The notes beneath the pieces were generated by a model. The model ran no database searches. It was given only the letters and a program-made list of their open reading frames with translations, and was not told the DNA's origin. A program made the translations under genes and the position numbers. Shown here one piece after another: positions 26,837 through 36,691 of a stretch of DNA of 64,000 bases. Position 1 is the stretch's first letter. Every line of letters starts with the position of its first letter. This DNA is from Corynebacterium ulcerans (lineage in GTDB: Bacteria; Actinomycetota; Actinomycetes; Mycobacteriales; Mycobacteriaceae): assembly GCF_900187135.1 (NCBI RefSeq), contig NZ_LT906443.1:1798001-1862000 (forward strand), read 5' to 3'.

Positions 26837-28222
26837 GTGCGCATTGCCATTATCGGTGCAGGGTTAGCGGGACTAACGGCTGCTTATGAGATCCATAAAC
26901 TCGATCCTCACGTGGAAGTAGAGGTGTTTGAGGCGACAGATCGGATCGGCGGCAAACTGTTTACGGTTCCGTTTGCGTCTGGCCCCACCGATATGGGCGC
27001 AGAAGCGTACTTAGCTTTTAGAGAAGACACTACCGAGTTCTTTAAAGAGCTAGGACTCGGTGAGAGCTTGCGCTCGCCCTCGGGATTACCTTCTTTGTTG
27101 TACGTGGGAGGAAGCCTCCACGGGATGCCTTCTAACACGATCATGGGTATTCCCGGTACAAGTGAGGGACTGGGGGACTTGGTGAGCGAGGAAACCCTCA
27201 AACGCATTGATGAGGAGAAAGATGCGGGCTCGATTGAGTGGCCTCAAGAAGTAAGCCTGGGGGCACTCCTGCGGGAACGCTTGGGTGATGACGTTGTGGA
27301 TCACGTGGTATCGGCGCTGCAAGGTGGCGTCTATTCTTCCACTTCAGATGACCTAAGCGTGCGAGCTACGGTACCCCAGCTAGCACGGGCCTTTGACCGG
27401 CTCAAAGAAGAGGGGAAGCCCGTAACTATCACGGGTGCTGTCCAGCGCCTTCTTTCTGAACGAGAGACCCGCAACAAAGCACGGGGATATACTCCTAGCG
27501 TCTTCGCGTCTTTCGCGGGCGGCTATGCGGAGATGTATGAAACCCTTGCTGAGCTCAGTGAGGCCAAGATTCACATCGATGCCTTTATCACCGCAATCGA
27601 TAAGACCGCTGAAGGATTCACTCTCAAAGGCGCTGAAGGTGTCTTTGACAAGGTGCTGTTGACGGTACCAGCGCCTACTGCTGCACTGCTGTTGAAAAAC
27701 CTTGTACCGGAGGCCGCACAGAAGCTTAAAACCATCAAGTTAGCAAGCTCTGCTGTAGTCGGAATGAAATTTGATCATTCCGAAGGGCTCCCCGAGAATT
27801 CAGGGATCCTTGTTGCCACCGATGCTCACGATGTGAAAGCAAAGGCCTTTACCTTCTCCTCCAAGAAATGGCCTCATCTTGGCGAGCGCGGCGGCGCTTT
27901 AGTCCGAGCCTCTTTTGGTCGGTTTGGCGATGACGCCATCGCACGCGCAGACGAGGATGAGCTTGTCGACGCAGCCCTCGACGATCTGCAGACGATTACG
28001 GGATTCGACGGACGCGCCGCAGGTTTATCGGAGATCTTTGTCCAACGCTGGTTCGGTGGCTTGCCGGTGTATGGGCCAGGGCACCTGGAAACGGTGGCTG
28101 CAATCAAGGACGCTCTTGCTGAGGTCCAGGGCATCGACGCTACCGGCGCATGGGCCGATGGCGTCGGCGTTCCTGCAGTGATCGACGCAGCGAAGGCTGC
28201 GGCCAAACGCGCGCTTGCCTAA
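26837..28222 (+). CDS. hemY: Coproporphyrinogen/protoporphyrinogen III oxidase, FAD-dependent
   Basis: A 461-aa flavoprotein with an N-terminal FAD-binding IGAGLAGLTAAYE, a central GGVYSSTSDDLSVRAT substrate segment and a C-terminal WADGVGVPAVIDAAK FAD motif. In actinobacteria this enzyme (HemY/CgoX) oxidises coproporphyrinogen III to coproporphyrin III in the coproporphyrin-dependent route; that assignment is from the lineage. The start is GTG 26837 after AAGGAAGG. No hemQ or ferrochelatase gene follows in this window. Confidence 0.93.
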   Translation: MRIAIIGAGLAGLTAAYEIHKLDPHVEVEVFEATDRIGGKLFTVPFASGPTDMGAEAYLAFREDTTEFFKELGLGESLRSPSGLPSLLYVGGSLHGMPSNTIMGIPGTSEGLGDLVSEETLKRIDEEKDAGSIEWPQEVSLGALLRERLGDDVVDHVVSALQGGVYSSTSDDLSVRATVPQLARAFDRLKEEGKPVTITGAVQRLLSERETRNKARGYTPSVFASFAGGYAEMYETLAELSEAKIHIDAFITAIDKTAEGFTLKGAEGVFDKVLLTVPAPTAALLLKNLVPEAAQKLKTIKLASSAVVGMKFDHSEGLPENSGILVATDAHDVKAKAFTFSSKKWPHLGERGGALVRASFGRFGDDAIARADEDELVDAALDDLQTITGFDGRAAGLSEIFVQRWFGGLPVYGPGHLETVAAIKDALAEVQGIDATGAWADGVGVPAVIDAAKAAAKRALA

Positions 28223-28228
28223 AGACTT

Positions 28229-29065
28229 TTAGCTGTCGCGGCGCGTCAGTATCACAGAGAAATCCTCATCTCCATGCCCGGCCTGGTGTTGTTCTTCCAA
28301 GGAGTTCAGAGCGGAGGCGACAGCCGGGAGCGGCTGGGTAGCGGTGTTGAGCATAAGACGAGCGTCCTTTGCAATCGCATCTGCGGTGAAATCGCCAGGT
28401 GTGGTGGGACGTTCGCCTAAGACAAAGGGGCGCTTCATCCCGGCGATAAAAGCCAACCCGGTGGAGTTGAGCATGTCGAGGGTTTCTTCAGCCGACAAAC
28501 CACTGGAGTCGCCGAGAAGTAGGGCTTCTTTGAGTCCCTGGGCGCTCACTGCAAGGGCGAGATTAGCTAGCAATTTTCCGACGGCGGCTTTGGGGGCGGC
28601 GTCGACAAGCACAAGCCGTTCTGGGTCTGCCCACGGGGCGACGAGTGCGGCAGCGGCATGACGGTAATGCTCATCGGCGCTGCCTACGTAAACGCCTAAA
28701 GAGCCGGCGCGGGCGGGGCCGAGGGTACCCACGACAGGGGCTGCGACATAGCTGGGTACTGCCTCAGCGAACTCGGTGCAGTCTTCTGGACTCACAGTGG
28801 TCGTATCGACCCACAACACCCCCTCGGGGATAAGGCGAGGGTTAATAACCACGTCTCGCACTGTATCGGGACCAAAAAGCGACGTCACGATGATATCGGC
28901 ACCGGCAACGGCTTCCTCGGGAGAAGAAGCGAGTGTGGCGCCTGCTGCTACCAGGCGTTCAGTTTTGCTTGAGGTGCGATTCCAGACCACGAGGTCGTGC
29001 TCTTTGAGCAAGTGGAGCGCTAGTTCTGTGCCCATTCGTCCGGTTCCAAGAAATGCAATAGTCAT
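28229..29065 (-). CDS. NAD(P)-dependent beta-hydroxyacid dehydrogenase family protein
   Basis: The 278-aa product has the 6-phosphogluconate/3-hydroxyisobutyrate dehydrogenase layout: Rossmann motif [17 protein letters not shown], the [11 protein letters not shown] segment, the [20 protein letters not shown] substrate motif (with Gly-rich loop), and catalytic Lys in [12 protein letters not shown]. The substrate is unknown. It is convergent with hemY (6-bp gap) and divergent from hemL. A TATCAT box (complement of 29072-29077) ends 6 nt before the ATG, with no ribosome binding site, so the mRNA is probably leaderless. Confidence 0.88.
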   Translation of the reverse strand: MTIAFLGTGRMGTELALHLLKEHDLVVWNRTSSKTERLVAAGATLASSPEEAVAGADIIVTSLFGPDTVRDVVINPRLIPEGVLWVDTTTVSPEDCTEFAEAVPSYVAAPVVGTLGPARAGSLGVYVGSADEHYRHAAAALVAPWADPERLVLVDAAPKAAVGKLLANLALAVSAQGLKEALLLGDSSGLSAEETLDMLNSTGLAFIAGMKRPFVLGERPTTPGDFTADAIAKDARLMLNTATQPLPAVASALNSLEEQHQAGHGDEDFSVILTRRDS

Positions 29066-29071
29066 GGCGCC

Positions 29072-29077
29072 ATGATA
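29072..29077 (-). promoter_or_regulatory. -10-like box for the leaderless dehydrogenase gene
   Basis: On the minus strand TATCAT is followed by GGCGCC and then the ATG at 29065. No Shine-Dalgarno sequence can fit in between. Confidence 0.45.
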
Positions 29078-29161
29078 AAGAAGACGGAATGCTCTTCGCA
29101 GTGCGCGGAGGAAAGAGTGGGTCTAAAGTTTGCGCGCTCGTTACGTAATAGGATGGTACGC

Positions 29162-30478
29162 ATGACTGTTATCCCGACTTCCTCTAACGTTCAGCGCTCC
29201 CGTGAGCTTTTCCACCAAGCCTGCACAGTAACCCCAGGTGGTGTGAACTCGCCGGTGCGTGCTTTCGGATCCGTGGGCGGGCAAGCACGTTTCATCGCAT
29301 CGGCGAAGGGATCCAAGCTTTACGACGTAGACGGCAACGAATACGTGGACCTGGTGTGTTCTTGGGGCCCGATGCTTTTGGGCCATGCCCACCCTGAAAT
29401 CGTTGGTGCGGTGCAAAAGGCAGCGGAGAATGGCTTGTCCTTTGGCGCGCCCACCGAGGCTGAGGTGCGTATAGCTAATATGCTCGTGGAGCGCACCTCA
29501 GTGGAAGAAGTTCGCATGGTCAACTCGGGAACCGAGGCAACCATGTCTGCGGTTCGACTGGCACGTGGGTTCACCGGCCGCCCCAAGATCATTAAATTCG
29601 ATGGATGCTATCACGGCCACGTCGATGCATTGCTGGCATCTGCAGGCTCTGGCGTAGCGACGTTTGCACTGCCGGATTCCCCAGGTGTGACGGGTGCTTC
29701 CGCCGCAGACACCATCGTGGTTCCCTATAACGACATCGAGGCTGTTGCTCAGGCATTTGCGGACAATGAGGGGCAGATTGCCTGCATCATCGCCGAGGCA
29801 GCGGCGGGCAACATGGGCACGGTTGCCCCACGCGATAACTTTAATGCGCAGCTTAAAGAGCTCGCTCACGCTCATGGTGCACTCCTCATCCTGGACGAGG
29901 TGATGACGGGTTTCCGCACCTCCTATAGCGGTTGGTTTGGCGTAGACCATGTGGCCGGCGACCTCACCACCTTTGGCAAAGTCATCTCCGGCGGACTTCC
30001 CGCGGCAGCTTTTGGTGGACGCGCAGACATTATGAAGTACCTTGCTCCCGAGGGGCCGGTATATCAGGCCGGAACTCTCTCGGGTAACCCGGTAGCAGTG
30101 GCCGCAGGAATGAAGTCGCTTGAGCTTGCCACCCCTGAGGTTTATGACGTGGTGCGTGCCAATGCTGATCGCTTGGCGGGGCTGTTGAGTACCGCGCTAG
30201 AACGTGAGGGCGTGGCTCACCATATTCAGCGGGCCGCTACGATGCTGTCCATACGCTTCGCAGAAGGCGAAGGACACAACTTTGATGAGATGAAAGCTGC
30301 TGAGACATTCCGCTTTTCTCCTTTCTTCCACGCGCTCATGGATAATGGCATCTATGCGCCGGCGAGCGTGTTTGAGACGTGGTTTGTGTCCGCGGCGCTT
30401 ACCGACGAAGATTTCGAGAAGATCGAGAACGCCCTACGCCCAGCGGCCCAGGCTGCGGCAGCCGCACACAAGCACTGA
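29162..30478 (+). CDS. hemL: Glutamate-1-semialdehyde 2,1-aminomutase
   Basis: HemL converts glutamate-1-semialdehyde into 5-aminolevulinate with pyridoxal phosphate, directly after HemA in the pathway. The 438-aa product has the class III aminotransferase features [10 protein letters not shown], the [11 protein letters not shown] aspartate region and [10 protein letters not shown] with PLP-binding Lys273. ATG 29162 ([13 protein letters not shown]) is preceded by GGATGG; the frame is open 30 codons upstream without homology. A histidine phosphatase gene follows after 8 bp. Confidence 0.97.
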   Translation: MTVIPTSSNVQRSRELFHQACTVTPGGVNSPVRAFGSVGGQARFIASAKGSKLYDVDGNEYVDLVCSWGPMLLGHAHPEIVGAVQKAAENGLSFGAPTEAEVRIANMLVERTSVEEVRMVNSGTEATMSAVRLARGFTGRPKIIKFDGCYHGHVDALLASAGSGVATFALPDSPGVTGASAADTIVVPYNDIEAVAQAFADNEGQIACIIAEAAAGNMGTVAPRDNFNAQLKELAHAHGALLILDEVMTGFRTSYSGWFGVDHVAGDLTTFGKVISGGLPAAAFGGRADIMKYLAPEGPVYQAGTLSGNPVAVAAGMKSLELATPEVYDVVRANADRLAGLLSTALEREGVAHHIQRAATMLSIRFAEGEGHNFDEMKAAETFRFSPFFHALMDNGIYAPASVFETWFVSAALTDEDFEKIENALRPAAQAAAAAHKH

Positions 30479-30486
30479 AAGGCCTC

Positions 30487-31095
30487 ATGAGTACTACTAT
30501 CGTCCACCTCGTCCGGCATGGAGAAGTCTTTAACCCAGAGCGCATCCTGTACGGGCGAATCCCTGACTACCACCTCTCCTCACGCGGGCGCAGCATGGCG
30601 GCTCGTACCGCTAGCTCCTTTGTGGGACACGACGTGACTGTCTTGATGTCCTCGCCTCTGGAGCGAGCACAGGAGACAGCGGCGCCCTTCGCGGAGAAAT
30701 TAGGGCTTGACGTGCGTCTCGACGACCGCCTGTTGGAATCCGGCAACCGTTTTGAAGGCCTGCGCGTCAAGGGATTGCGGTCCCAACTATGGAATCCCGT
30801 CAGATGGCCGCTCATGGCCAATCCGCTCCTGCCCAGCTGGGGCGAGCACTATGTGGATCAACGAGATCGCATGATGGAGGTGGTGGAAGAGGCTCGTCGT
30901 GCTGCTGAAGGGCACGAAGCGATCTTGGTGAGCCATCAGCTGCCTATTGTGTGTGTTCAGCGGCATGTCCAAGGAAAACCACTGGCACATAACCCAGCGG
31001 TACGGCAGTGTAACTTGGCTAGCGTGAGCTCGCTGGTATTCGAAGGCGGCCAGCTCGTTGACTATATCTACACGGAACCAGCACAGGAGATCTAA
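30487..31095 (+). CDS. Histidine phosphatase family protein
   Basis: A 202-aa member of the phosphoglycerate-mutase-like superfamily with LVRHGEVFNPERILYGR (catalytic His11) and the second histidine in ILVSHQLPIVCVQRH. It resembles Rv0525, which also lies between hemL and the thioredoxin-like gene. Such proteins dephosphorylate small molecules; the substrate here is unknown and the insert before the second histidine (about residues 90-135) differs from true mutases. ATG 30487 follows GAAAGG. The next gene starts 2 bp after its stop. Confidence 0.9.
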   Translation: MSTTIVHLVRHGEVFNPERILYGRIPDYHLSSRGRSMAARTASSFVGHDVTVLMSSPLERAQETAAPFAEKLGLDVRLDDRLLESGNRFEGLRVKGLRSQLWNPVRWPLMANPLLPSWGEHYVDQRDRMMEVVEEARRAAEGHEAILVSHQLPIVCVQRHVQGKPLAHNPAVRQCNLASVSSLVFEGGQLVDYIYTEPAQEI

Positions 31096-31097
31096 CA

Positions 31098-31682
31098 GTG
31101 AAAAGGACTCTCGCTGCGGCGATGATAGCGAGCCTGTGCGTACTGAGCGCATGTAGCTCCGAAGACACTGCGGGGACAGACGCGGTAGCCATCGGCGGGA
31201 CGTTCCAATTCCATTCCCCAGGTGGTCAGACGGAAATCTTCTACGATGAGGCCGACCGTGCTCCGGTGAAGAACATCTCCGGTGAGTCTTTGGCCTCGGA
31301 CGGCAAGATCAGTCTTGATGATTACAAAGATCAGATCGTTGTGTTGAACGCATGGGGACAATGGTGCGCGCCTTGCCGCAGTGAGTCCGATGATTTACAA
31401 ACTGTGCAGGAATACCTGGAAAAGGAAAAGCGTGGCACAGTGCTGGGAATCAACGTGCGTGATTATTCCAAACAGATTGCCCAAGATTTTGTCAAAGATA
31501 ATGGGCTGACCTACCCCAGTTTGTATGATCCGCCGTTTAAAACTGCCGCGCAGCTCGGAGGAGTCCCGGCCGCCGTGGTCCCCACAACAATTATCCTGGA
31601 CAAACAGCATCGTCCGGCAGCGGTGTTCCTGCGGGAAATTACAGCCAAGGACGTCATCGATGTGATTGAAAAAATCGCATGA
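31098..31682 (+). CDS. TlpA/ResA-like thioredoxin lipoprotein
   Basis: The 194-aa product is exported as a lipoprotein: basic N-terminus, hydrophobic core and lipobox LSAC with Cys19. The mature part is a TlpA/ResA-type thioredoxin domain with the motif WCAPC (Cys90, Cys93) and cis-Pro in VPTTIIL. It likely keeps the haem-binding cysteines of apocytochrome c reduced, receiving electrons from the CcdA protein coded next (4-bp overlap). Start GTG 31098. It resembles Rv0526. Confidence 0.92.
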   Translation: MKRTLAAAMIASLCVLSACSSEDTAGTDAVAIGGTFQFHSPGGQTEIFYDEADRAPVKNISGESLASDGKISLDDYKDQIVVLNAWGQWCAPCRSESDDLQTVQEYLEKEKRGTVLGINVRDYSKQIAQDFVKDNGLTYPSLYDPPFKTAAQLGGVPAAVVPTTIILDKQHRPAAVFLREITAKDVIDVIEKIA

Positions 31683-32485
31683 CCGACGTCATAGCTAGCG
31701 GTATTGGAGAGCAGATCGCAGATGCTGCAGCCACTGGGCCTTTGCTGCTTGGCCTCTTGGCCGCAGCGCTTGCGGGTTTAGTCTCTTTTGCCAGCCCCTG
31801 CGTGATCCCCTTGGTGCCGGGCTATATGTCCTACCTGGCGGGAGTGGTAGGTGTTGAGATGGAACTCGGTGATCAGGGTCCGCAGGTAGCTAAGAAGGGG
31901 CGCTGGCGGGTGACCGGCGCGGCTCTCCTGTTTGTCCTTGGCTTTACTGTGATTTTTACCCTGGCTACGGCAACCGTTTTTGGTGCTATTAGTGCCCTTA
32001 CCCTCAATGCGGAGACCTTGATGCGTGTCGGCGGAGTGGTTACGGTGCTCATGGGCGTGGTGTTTTTGGGGTGGGTCCCGTTCCTGCAAGAAGATAAGCG
32101 TATGGCTCCCAAACGTTGGTCGACGTGGCTGGGCGCGCCGCTGCTCGGAGGGGTTTTTGCTCTGGGGTGGACTCCCTGTCTGGGGCCTACCCTGGCGGCT
32201 ATTATCTCTATTTCTGCTGGCACAGAAGGGACCACCGCGGCTAGGGGAGTAGCCCTTATCCTCGCGTACTGTGCTGGATTGGGACTGCCGTTTGTGGCTG
32301 TCGCCCTGGGGTCTGCGCGTGCGATGCACGGCGTAGGGGTATTGCGACGCCATTCGCGCACTATTCAGATAGTGGGCGGAGTGGCGTTGATCGTGGTCGG
32401 CGCAGCGTTAGTCTCCGGAACGTGGGGAATGTTTATTAACTGGGTGCGCCAGTGGACCGTCGAGTACGGTGCAACTTTTATTTAG
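31679..32485 (+). CDS. ccdA: Cytochrome c biogenesis protein CcdA
   Basis: A 268-aa polytopic membrane protein with about six or seven hydrophobic segments. The two redox cysteines are in SFASPCVIPLVPGY near residue 40 and in LGWTPCLGPTLAA around residue 165, as in CcdA/DsbD. It carries electrons across the membrane to the TlpA-like lipoprotein. The ATG overlaps the stop of that gene (ATGA). ResB follows after 13 bp. It is the equivalent of Rv0527 and distinct from the DsbA-linked CcdA-like gene at 14720. Confidence 0.93.
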   Translation: MTDVIASGIGEQIADAAATGPLLLGLLAAALAGLVSFASPCVIPLVPGYMSYLAGVVGVEMELGDQGPQVAKKGRWRVTGAALLFVLGFTVIFTLATATVFGAISALTLNAETLMRVGGVVTVLMGVVFLGWVPFLQEDKRMAPKRWSTWLGAPLLGGVFALGWTPCLGPTLAAIISISAGTEGTTAARGVALILAYCAGLGLPFVAVALGSARAMHGVGVLRRHSRTIQIVGGVALIVVGAALVSGTWGMFINWVRQWTVEYGATFI

Positions 32486-32498
32486 AAAGAGCATGTGA

Positions 32499-34106
32499 AT
32501 GAGTAATCGGACGAGGAAGCTGCTGAGCTATCCACTAAAAGCATGGCACTGGCTCACGAGTATGCGCACGGCACTAGCCCTGCTATTTCTTCTGGCGTTG
32601 GCGTCGATTCCCGGCGCATTGTTGCCACAGCGCTCCCTCAACCAGTCAAAGGTTACGGAATACATCGCTAATAATGGCCGAACCGCCGAGATCTATGACA
32701 AGCTGCAGCTTTTCGACGTTTTCAGCTCCACCTGGTTCACCGCAATCTTTGCGCTGCTGTTCCTTTCCCTCATCGGATGCATCATTCCGCGCTCGTGGGA
32801 TCATTACAAAGCTATGAAGACCGATCCGGTTCGGGCCCCAAAGAACCTGAGCCGGTTGCCGCTGCATGGCGAGGGGAACGTCGAAAAGCCACTGAGCGAC
32901 GTTGAAGAAGATATACGCACGCAGCTCAAAGGTTGGAAGCTGGCGGAATACACCCCGGAGCAAGATCGCGCCGGAATGCGCTCGTTCTCTGCTGAACGAG
33001 GGTATCTCCGTGAGTTTTTCAACCTCACCTTCCACCTCGGCTTGGTGGGTATGTTGGTTGCGATTGCAGTGGGCAAACTGTTTTTCTACGAGGGGCAAGT
33101 GATCATCGTTGCCAGCGAAGATAAGACAAAGAGCACGGAATTCTGCAACACCGCGACAGCAAACTACGATTCCTTCCGTGCCGGCTCGCTTTTCGACGGC
33201 ACCGGATTAAACCCCTTCTGCTTTATCGCGCACAACTTCTCTGCCGATTATCTCCCCAACGGTCAAGCGAAGATGTTTACCTCTTTGGTTTCCTACGCAG
33301 AGGGTGAAGAGATCTTCAAAGACACCGAGACGTGGAAACAGTACACGCTCAAAGTCAATCACCCACTGCGCATCGCTGGCGATCGAGTGTATCTGCAAGG
33401 CCACGGCTACGCGCCAACGTTTACCGTTACGTGGCCTAACGGGGAAAAGCGAACCCAGACCGTTCAATGGCAGCCCACTGACCTTATGAACTTCCTGTCG
33501 GACGGCGTGGTTCGTTTTGATCCACCGGCCGGGATGTACAAAGACGCCTTTGAAAAGCGCCAAAACCAGCTGGCGATTCAAGGGCTGTTTGCACCGACCG
33601 CCTCATGGGAGGGCGAAAACAAATCGCTGCTGACCTCCCGGTACCCGGCTATGACTGATCCTGCGGTAGCCATTGACATCTACCGGGGTGACAACGGCTT
33701 GGACTCAGGTAGAGGCCAGAACCTCTTTAGCCTAGACAGCTCCCTGATCCACTCCGGGCAGTTACAGAAGCTGGAACGCGTCAACTTGAGTGTGGGCCAG
33801 TCCGTGACGCTCGATGACGGAACAGTGGTCTCATTTGATGGTGCCGAACAATTTGCCAACTACCAGATTAGCCACGACCCAGCGCAGCTCTGGGTGCTCT
33901 TTTTCACCGTCATAGCATTGGGATCGCTTGCTGGCTCTTTGCTCATCCGACGCCGGCGAATCTGGGTACGCATACGGCCTGTCTCAGACACCGTTACGTT
34001 TGTGGAGACCGCAGGTCTAGCCCGAACTGACCGCGCTGGGTGGGGAAGTGAATACGAGCGGATTCACCGACGCATCCTTGGGCTTCCCGACCCTGATGAG
34101 GATTAA
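32499..34106 (+). CDS. resB: Cytochrome c biogenesis protein ResB (Ccs1)
   Basis: ResB forms, with CcsB, the system II haem-transport and haem-lyase complex. The 535-aa product has hydrophobic segments near residues 25-42, 80-97, 180-200 and 465-485 and a large extracytoplasmic region between the last two, the usual ResB layout. The start is ATG 32499 after AAAGAGCATGTG. In C. glutamicum and mycobacteria ccsB follows directly; here four opposite-strand genes (34113-37765) lie between. It is convergent with the methyltransferase gene, 6 bp apart. Confidence 0.92.
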   Translation: MSNRTRKLLSYPLKAWHWLTSMRTALALLFLLALASIPGALLPQRSLNQSKVTEYIANNGRTAEIYDKLQLFDVFSSTWFTAIFALLFLSLIGCIIPRSWDHYKAMKTDPVRAPKNLSRLPLHGEGNVEKPLSDVEEDIRTQLKGWKLAEYTPEQDRAGMRSFSAERGYLREFFNLTFHLGLVGMLVAIAVGKLFFYEGQVIIVASEDKTKSTEFCNTATANYDSFRAGSLFDGTGLNPFCFIAHNFSADYLPNGQAKMFTSLVSYAEGEEIFKDTETWKQYTLKVNHPLRIAGDRVYLQGHGYAPTFTVTWPNGEKRTQTVQWQPTDLMNFLSDGVVRFDPPAGMYKDAFEKRQNQLAIQGLFAPTASWEGENKSLLTSRYPAMTDPAVAIDIYRGDNGLDSGRGQNLFSLDSSLIHSGQLQKLERVNLSVGQSVTLDDGTVVSFDGAEQFANYQISHDPAQLWVLFFTVIALGSLAGSLLIRRRRIWVRIRPVSDTVTFVETAGLARTDRAGWGSEYERIHRRILGLPDPDED

Positions 34107-34112
34107 AAGCCC

Positions 34113-34871
34113 CTAGTTTGTGGGCCAGATGCCGTAGATCAGATAGTCATCGAGCCACTGATAAAGGTGGCCGGTTTCTGTACACCCCGCGGAGCGCAGA
34201 GCCGCGAGGTGGTAGGCCGTGTCCACCTTCACCGTGGGGGATTTATCTGCCCAACGCTGATGCCACAGTTCGGTTTCTTTTTCCCAGCCCGGCATCTGGA
34301 AGGCTGCTTCCCACCAGGCCTCCCATGTGAGGACTCCTGTTGAGACCGTGCGGGTGCGGAAGTCCTCCCGGATTGTCTCAGAAAGGGTGGCTAGGGTTGG
34401 ATTGTGGTGGGCGTCGTACAGCAGGTGGTCGGCATTCATAAAGATCGCGCCAGGTTTCACTACTCGGGTGAGATCTAGATAGAGCCGAGACAGCTGATCG
34501 GGCTCGAACCAGTGCAATGCTGTGGCGCTGATAACTGCATCAAAGTCCGTGGTAGGAAGTTGTTCTACCCAATGTGAATCGGCGAGATCGGCGTCGATAA
34601 AGCGAAGACGCTCGCCGAATTGGTTTGTTTCTGTGCCCAGACGTAGCAATACCGGGTCCCGGTCTACACCGATGATCGTGGCACTGGGCATTTTACGGAG
34701 AATCTCCGCCCCCAGACTGCCCGGGCCGCACGCAAGATCGAGGACGGTAATGGGAGCGTCGGCATAACGTGCTTTGAGGACATCGATGATCGTGCGAGTC
34801 CTGAGATCGCGATGCTCAATGAAAGCCGTCTGCTGTTCATGCCATGCCGCAAGTAGTTCTTGGGGTGTCAT
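34113..34871 (-). CDS. Class I SAM-dependent methyltransferase in the ABC transporter operon
   Basis: The 252-aa product has motif I VLDLACGPGSLG (residues 43-54), an acidic SAM-ribose residue in GVDRDP, motif II FDAVISATALHWF and a post-II segment VVKPGAIFMNADHL, so it should be an active small-molecule methyltransferase of the Methyltransf_25/12 kind. The HWF segment recalls trans-aconitate methyltransferase, but the substrate is unknown. It starts 18 bp after the stop of the ABC ATPase gene with an AAAGGA ribosome binding site, so it is the last gene of the transporter operon and may act on the imported compound or its ligand. Confidence 0.87.
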   Translation of the reverse strand: MTPQELLAAWHEQQTAFIEHRDLRTRTIIDVLKARYADAPITVLDLACGPGSLGAEILRKMPSATIIGVDRDPVLLRLGTETNQFGERLRFIDADLADSHWVEQLPTTDFDAVISATALHWFEPDQLSRLYLDLTRVVKPGAIFMNADHLLYDAHHNPTLATLSETIREDFRTRTVSTGVLTWEAWWEAAFQMPGWEKETELWHQRWADKSPTVKVDTAYHLAALRSAGCTETGHLYQWLDDYLIYGIWPTN

Positions 34872-34889
34872 GTATGTGTCCTTTCGATG

Positions 34890-35660
34890 CTAAGAAGTAC
34901 GAGAAGATAGCGGTGAAAAAAGGAATTGGGGAGAGCCTTCGTGGTGAAGAACTTGAGCATGAAGCCCAAAGACCTCGGCGAACATTTCCGCGTTGAAGAC
35001 TTGTTCTGGTTTGCCCTGCGCTACCACCACGCCGTGGTTAAGAATAATGACTTCGGTACAAAAACGCGCCGCAAGATTGACATCATGGAGAACAACCACG
35101 GATGTTGATTTAAGCGCAGTAACAAGTTCCATGATGGAAAATTGATGAGCGAGATCGAGGTGGTTCGTCGGTTCGTCGAGAAGCACGTGATCGGCTTGTT
35201 GAGCAATAGCGCGGGCTATAAGAACACGTTGTCTCTCCCCGCCGGAAAGCTCCGAGATTAATCGATCGCCACATCCGGTCAGTCCTACGCGCTCCAGGGC
35301 GGATGCCACAATCGTTTGATTTTTAGCATCGGAGTAGGACAATAGTGTGCTTTGTGCCAGCCGACCCAAGCCCACGCAATCAGAAACGCACAAGGGCAGG
35401 AAAGAATCGCGTTCCTGTGCTACCACCGCGATTTTTCGTGCAATTCGACGTGGCGTGAGCGAAGACAAATCTTCAGCATCTATTTCTACCCGTCCGCTTT
35501 GAGGAACCAAAGAGCGGTAGAGGGTACGCAACAGAGTGGTTTTTCCGCTCCCGTTTGGTCCCACGATGCCGATTGTGTGCCCGCCCTGCGCGCTTAGATT
35601 CACACCCTGGAGAATGGGAGTGCCCTGGACCGTAACATGAAGGTCGCTAGCAGTAATCAT
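34890..35660 (-). CDS. Iron/haem-type ABC transporter, ATP-binding protein
   Basis: A 256-aa FecE/HmuV-type ATPase: Walker A GPNGSGKTTLLR, Q-loop VAQE, signature LSGGERQRVLIARA, Walker B HVLLDEPTNHLD and the switch His in VVLHDVN. It energises uptake through the FecCD-type permease coded at 36692. Its ATG overlaps the stop of the binding-protein gene (4 bp). The family handles iron-siderophores, haem or cobalamin; the sequence alone does not say which. Confidence 0.92.
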   Translation of the reverse strand: MITASDLHVTVQGTPILQGVNLSAQGGHTIGIVGPNGSGKTTLLRTLYRSLVPQSGRVEIDAEDLSSLTPRRIARKIAVVAQERDSFLPLCVSDCVGLGRLAQSTLLSYSDAKNQTIVASALERVGLTGCGDRLISELSGGERQRVLIARAIAQQADHVLLDEPTNHLDLAHQFSIMELVTALKSTSVVVLHDVNLAARFCTEVIILNHGVVVAQGKPEQVFNAEMFAEVFGLHAQVLHHEGSPQFLFSPLSSRTS

Positions 35661-36652
35661 ACGACGCTATTGATCAGATTGCGCAGGTAGGAGGCGCCTT
35701 CTACGGATAGGGTGGTGGGCGGATCCGTCAGGACGAAGGGCATGTGGGCAACGTGGTTATTCTGAACAGCCTTGAGCTCTTTTGCCCCGGGGAAATTCAG
35801 GAAAGTCTTCATGGCAGCGTCGGAATCTGCAGACTCAGAGAGCAGGATGATCCGATCGGGGTTTTTAGCCAGGATTTCTTCCATAGAGGAATCAAAAACA
35901 CGCTCTGAGTTGTCCGCGTAGACATTCTTGAGCCCGTTGGTCTCCATTATGGGCTGCACCATTGAGGTGTTGCCATAGGCATAGAACTCATCCGAACCAG
36001 GAGTGATATAAAGCATGACAGCAGAAGTGTCTCCCTGAGTGCTTCCTTGCTGCTTGAGCTTTTCATGGACAGACTTCTTAAGCTCTTCCCCTTTGTCCTT
36101 GACATCAAAGATTGTGGCGAGCTTGTCTATTTCGTTGTCCACGAGCTTCCAATCAGCCTTTTTCTCTGGTGCGTTAGGACAGAACGCATCAGGGGAGTAC
36201 AGCGGGATGCCGGCTTCCTTCAACGCTTGTCGATCCGCTCCTGTATCAAACCCGATAACAAGGTCAGGTTTGAGAGCAATAACAGCTTCTGTAGAAAGTT
36301 TTGCTCCGCCGGTGTCTAGCTCACCGGCCTCGATAGCTGGAATGTTTGCTATCGCTTTTTCCAAGCCGGGGTTGATACCCTCGACCCGTTTGGTACCGGC
36401 TTTTGCCACGACTTTATCTATAACGTCAAGGTCGTGGAGGATCGAAATATCTGTCTCGGACATGACCAAGACTTTCTCAGGGGCTTTGTCAAAGCTCAAC
36501 GTTTCATCGCAGCTAGCCACGTGTATCTTGGCGTTCGATATTGTGGTCTTATCCTGAGCAGCCTGCTTGTCTGCAGCGCTTTCGCCGCAGGCAGCGAGTG
36601 TCAGCGACATAATAGACACCAAAGCTAAGCACTTAGCAGCGGTCTTTTTCAT
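35657..36652 (-). CDS. Iron/haem-type ABC transporter, substrate-binding lipoprotein
   Basis: The 331-aa product has a lipoprotein signal with LAAC (Cys22) and the FecB/TroA-type two-lobe fold (segments VLVMSETDISILHDL, LKPDLVIGFDTGADRQAL, NPDRIILLSES). It captures the substrate outside the membrane. A clear ribosome binding site (GAGGAGAT) precedes ATG 36652, 39 bp after the permease stop. Residues ligating haem or siderophore cannot be assigned from sequence. Confidence 0.9.
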   Translation of the reverse strand: MKKTAAKCLALVSIMSLTLAACGESAADKQAAQDKTTISNAKIHVASCDETLSFDKAPEKVLVMSETDISILHDLDVIDKVVAKAGTKRVEGINPGLEKAIANIPAIEAGELDTGGAKLSTEAVIALKPDLVIGFDTGADRQALKEAGIPLYSPDAFCPNAPEKKADWKLVDNEIDKLATIFDVKDKGEELKKSVHEKLKQQGSTQGDTSAVMLYITPGSDEFYAYGNTSMVQPIMETNGLKNVYADNSERVFDSSMEEILAKNPDRIILLSESADSDAAMKTFLNFPGAKELKAVQNNHVAHMPFVLTDPPTTLSVEGASYLRNLINSVV

Positions 36653-36691
36653 GAGATCTCCTCGTGTGAATTGAGTAAAAGGGAGGGAAAG

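Noticed and set aside
35657..36652. Naming the ABC transporter HmuTUV (haem)
   Set aside because: The binding protein shows only the general FecB fold; haem ligands cannot be identified and no HtaA-type gene lies beside it.
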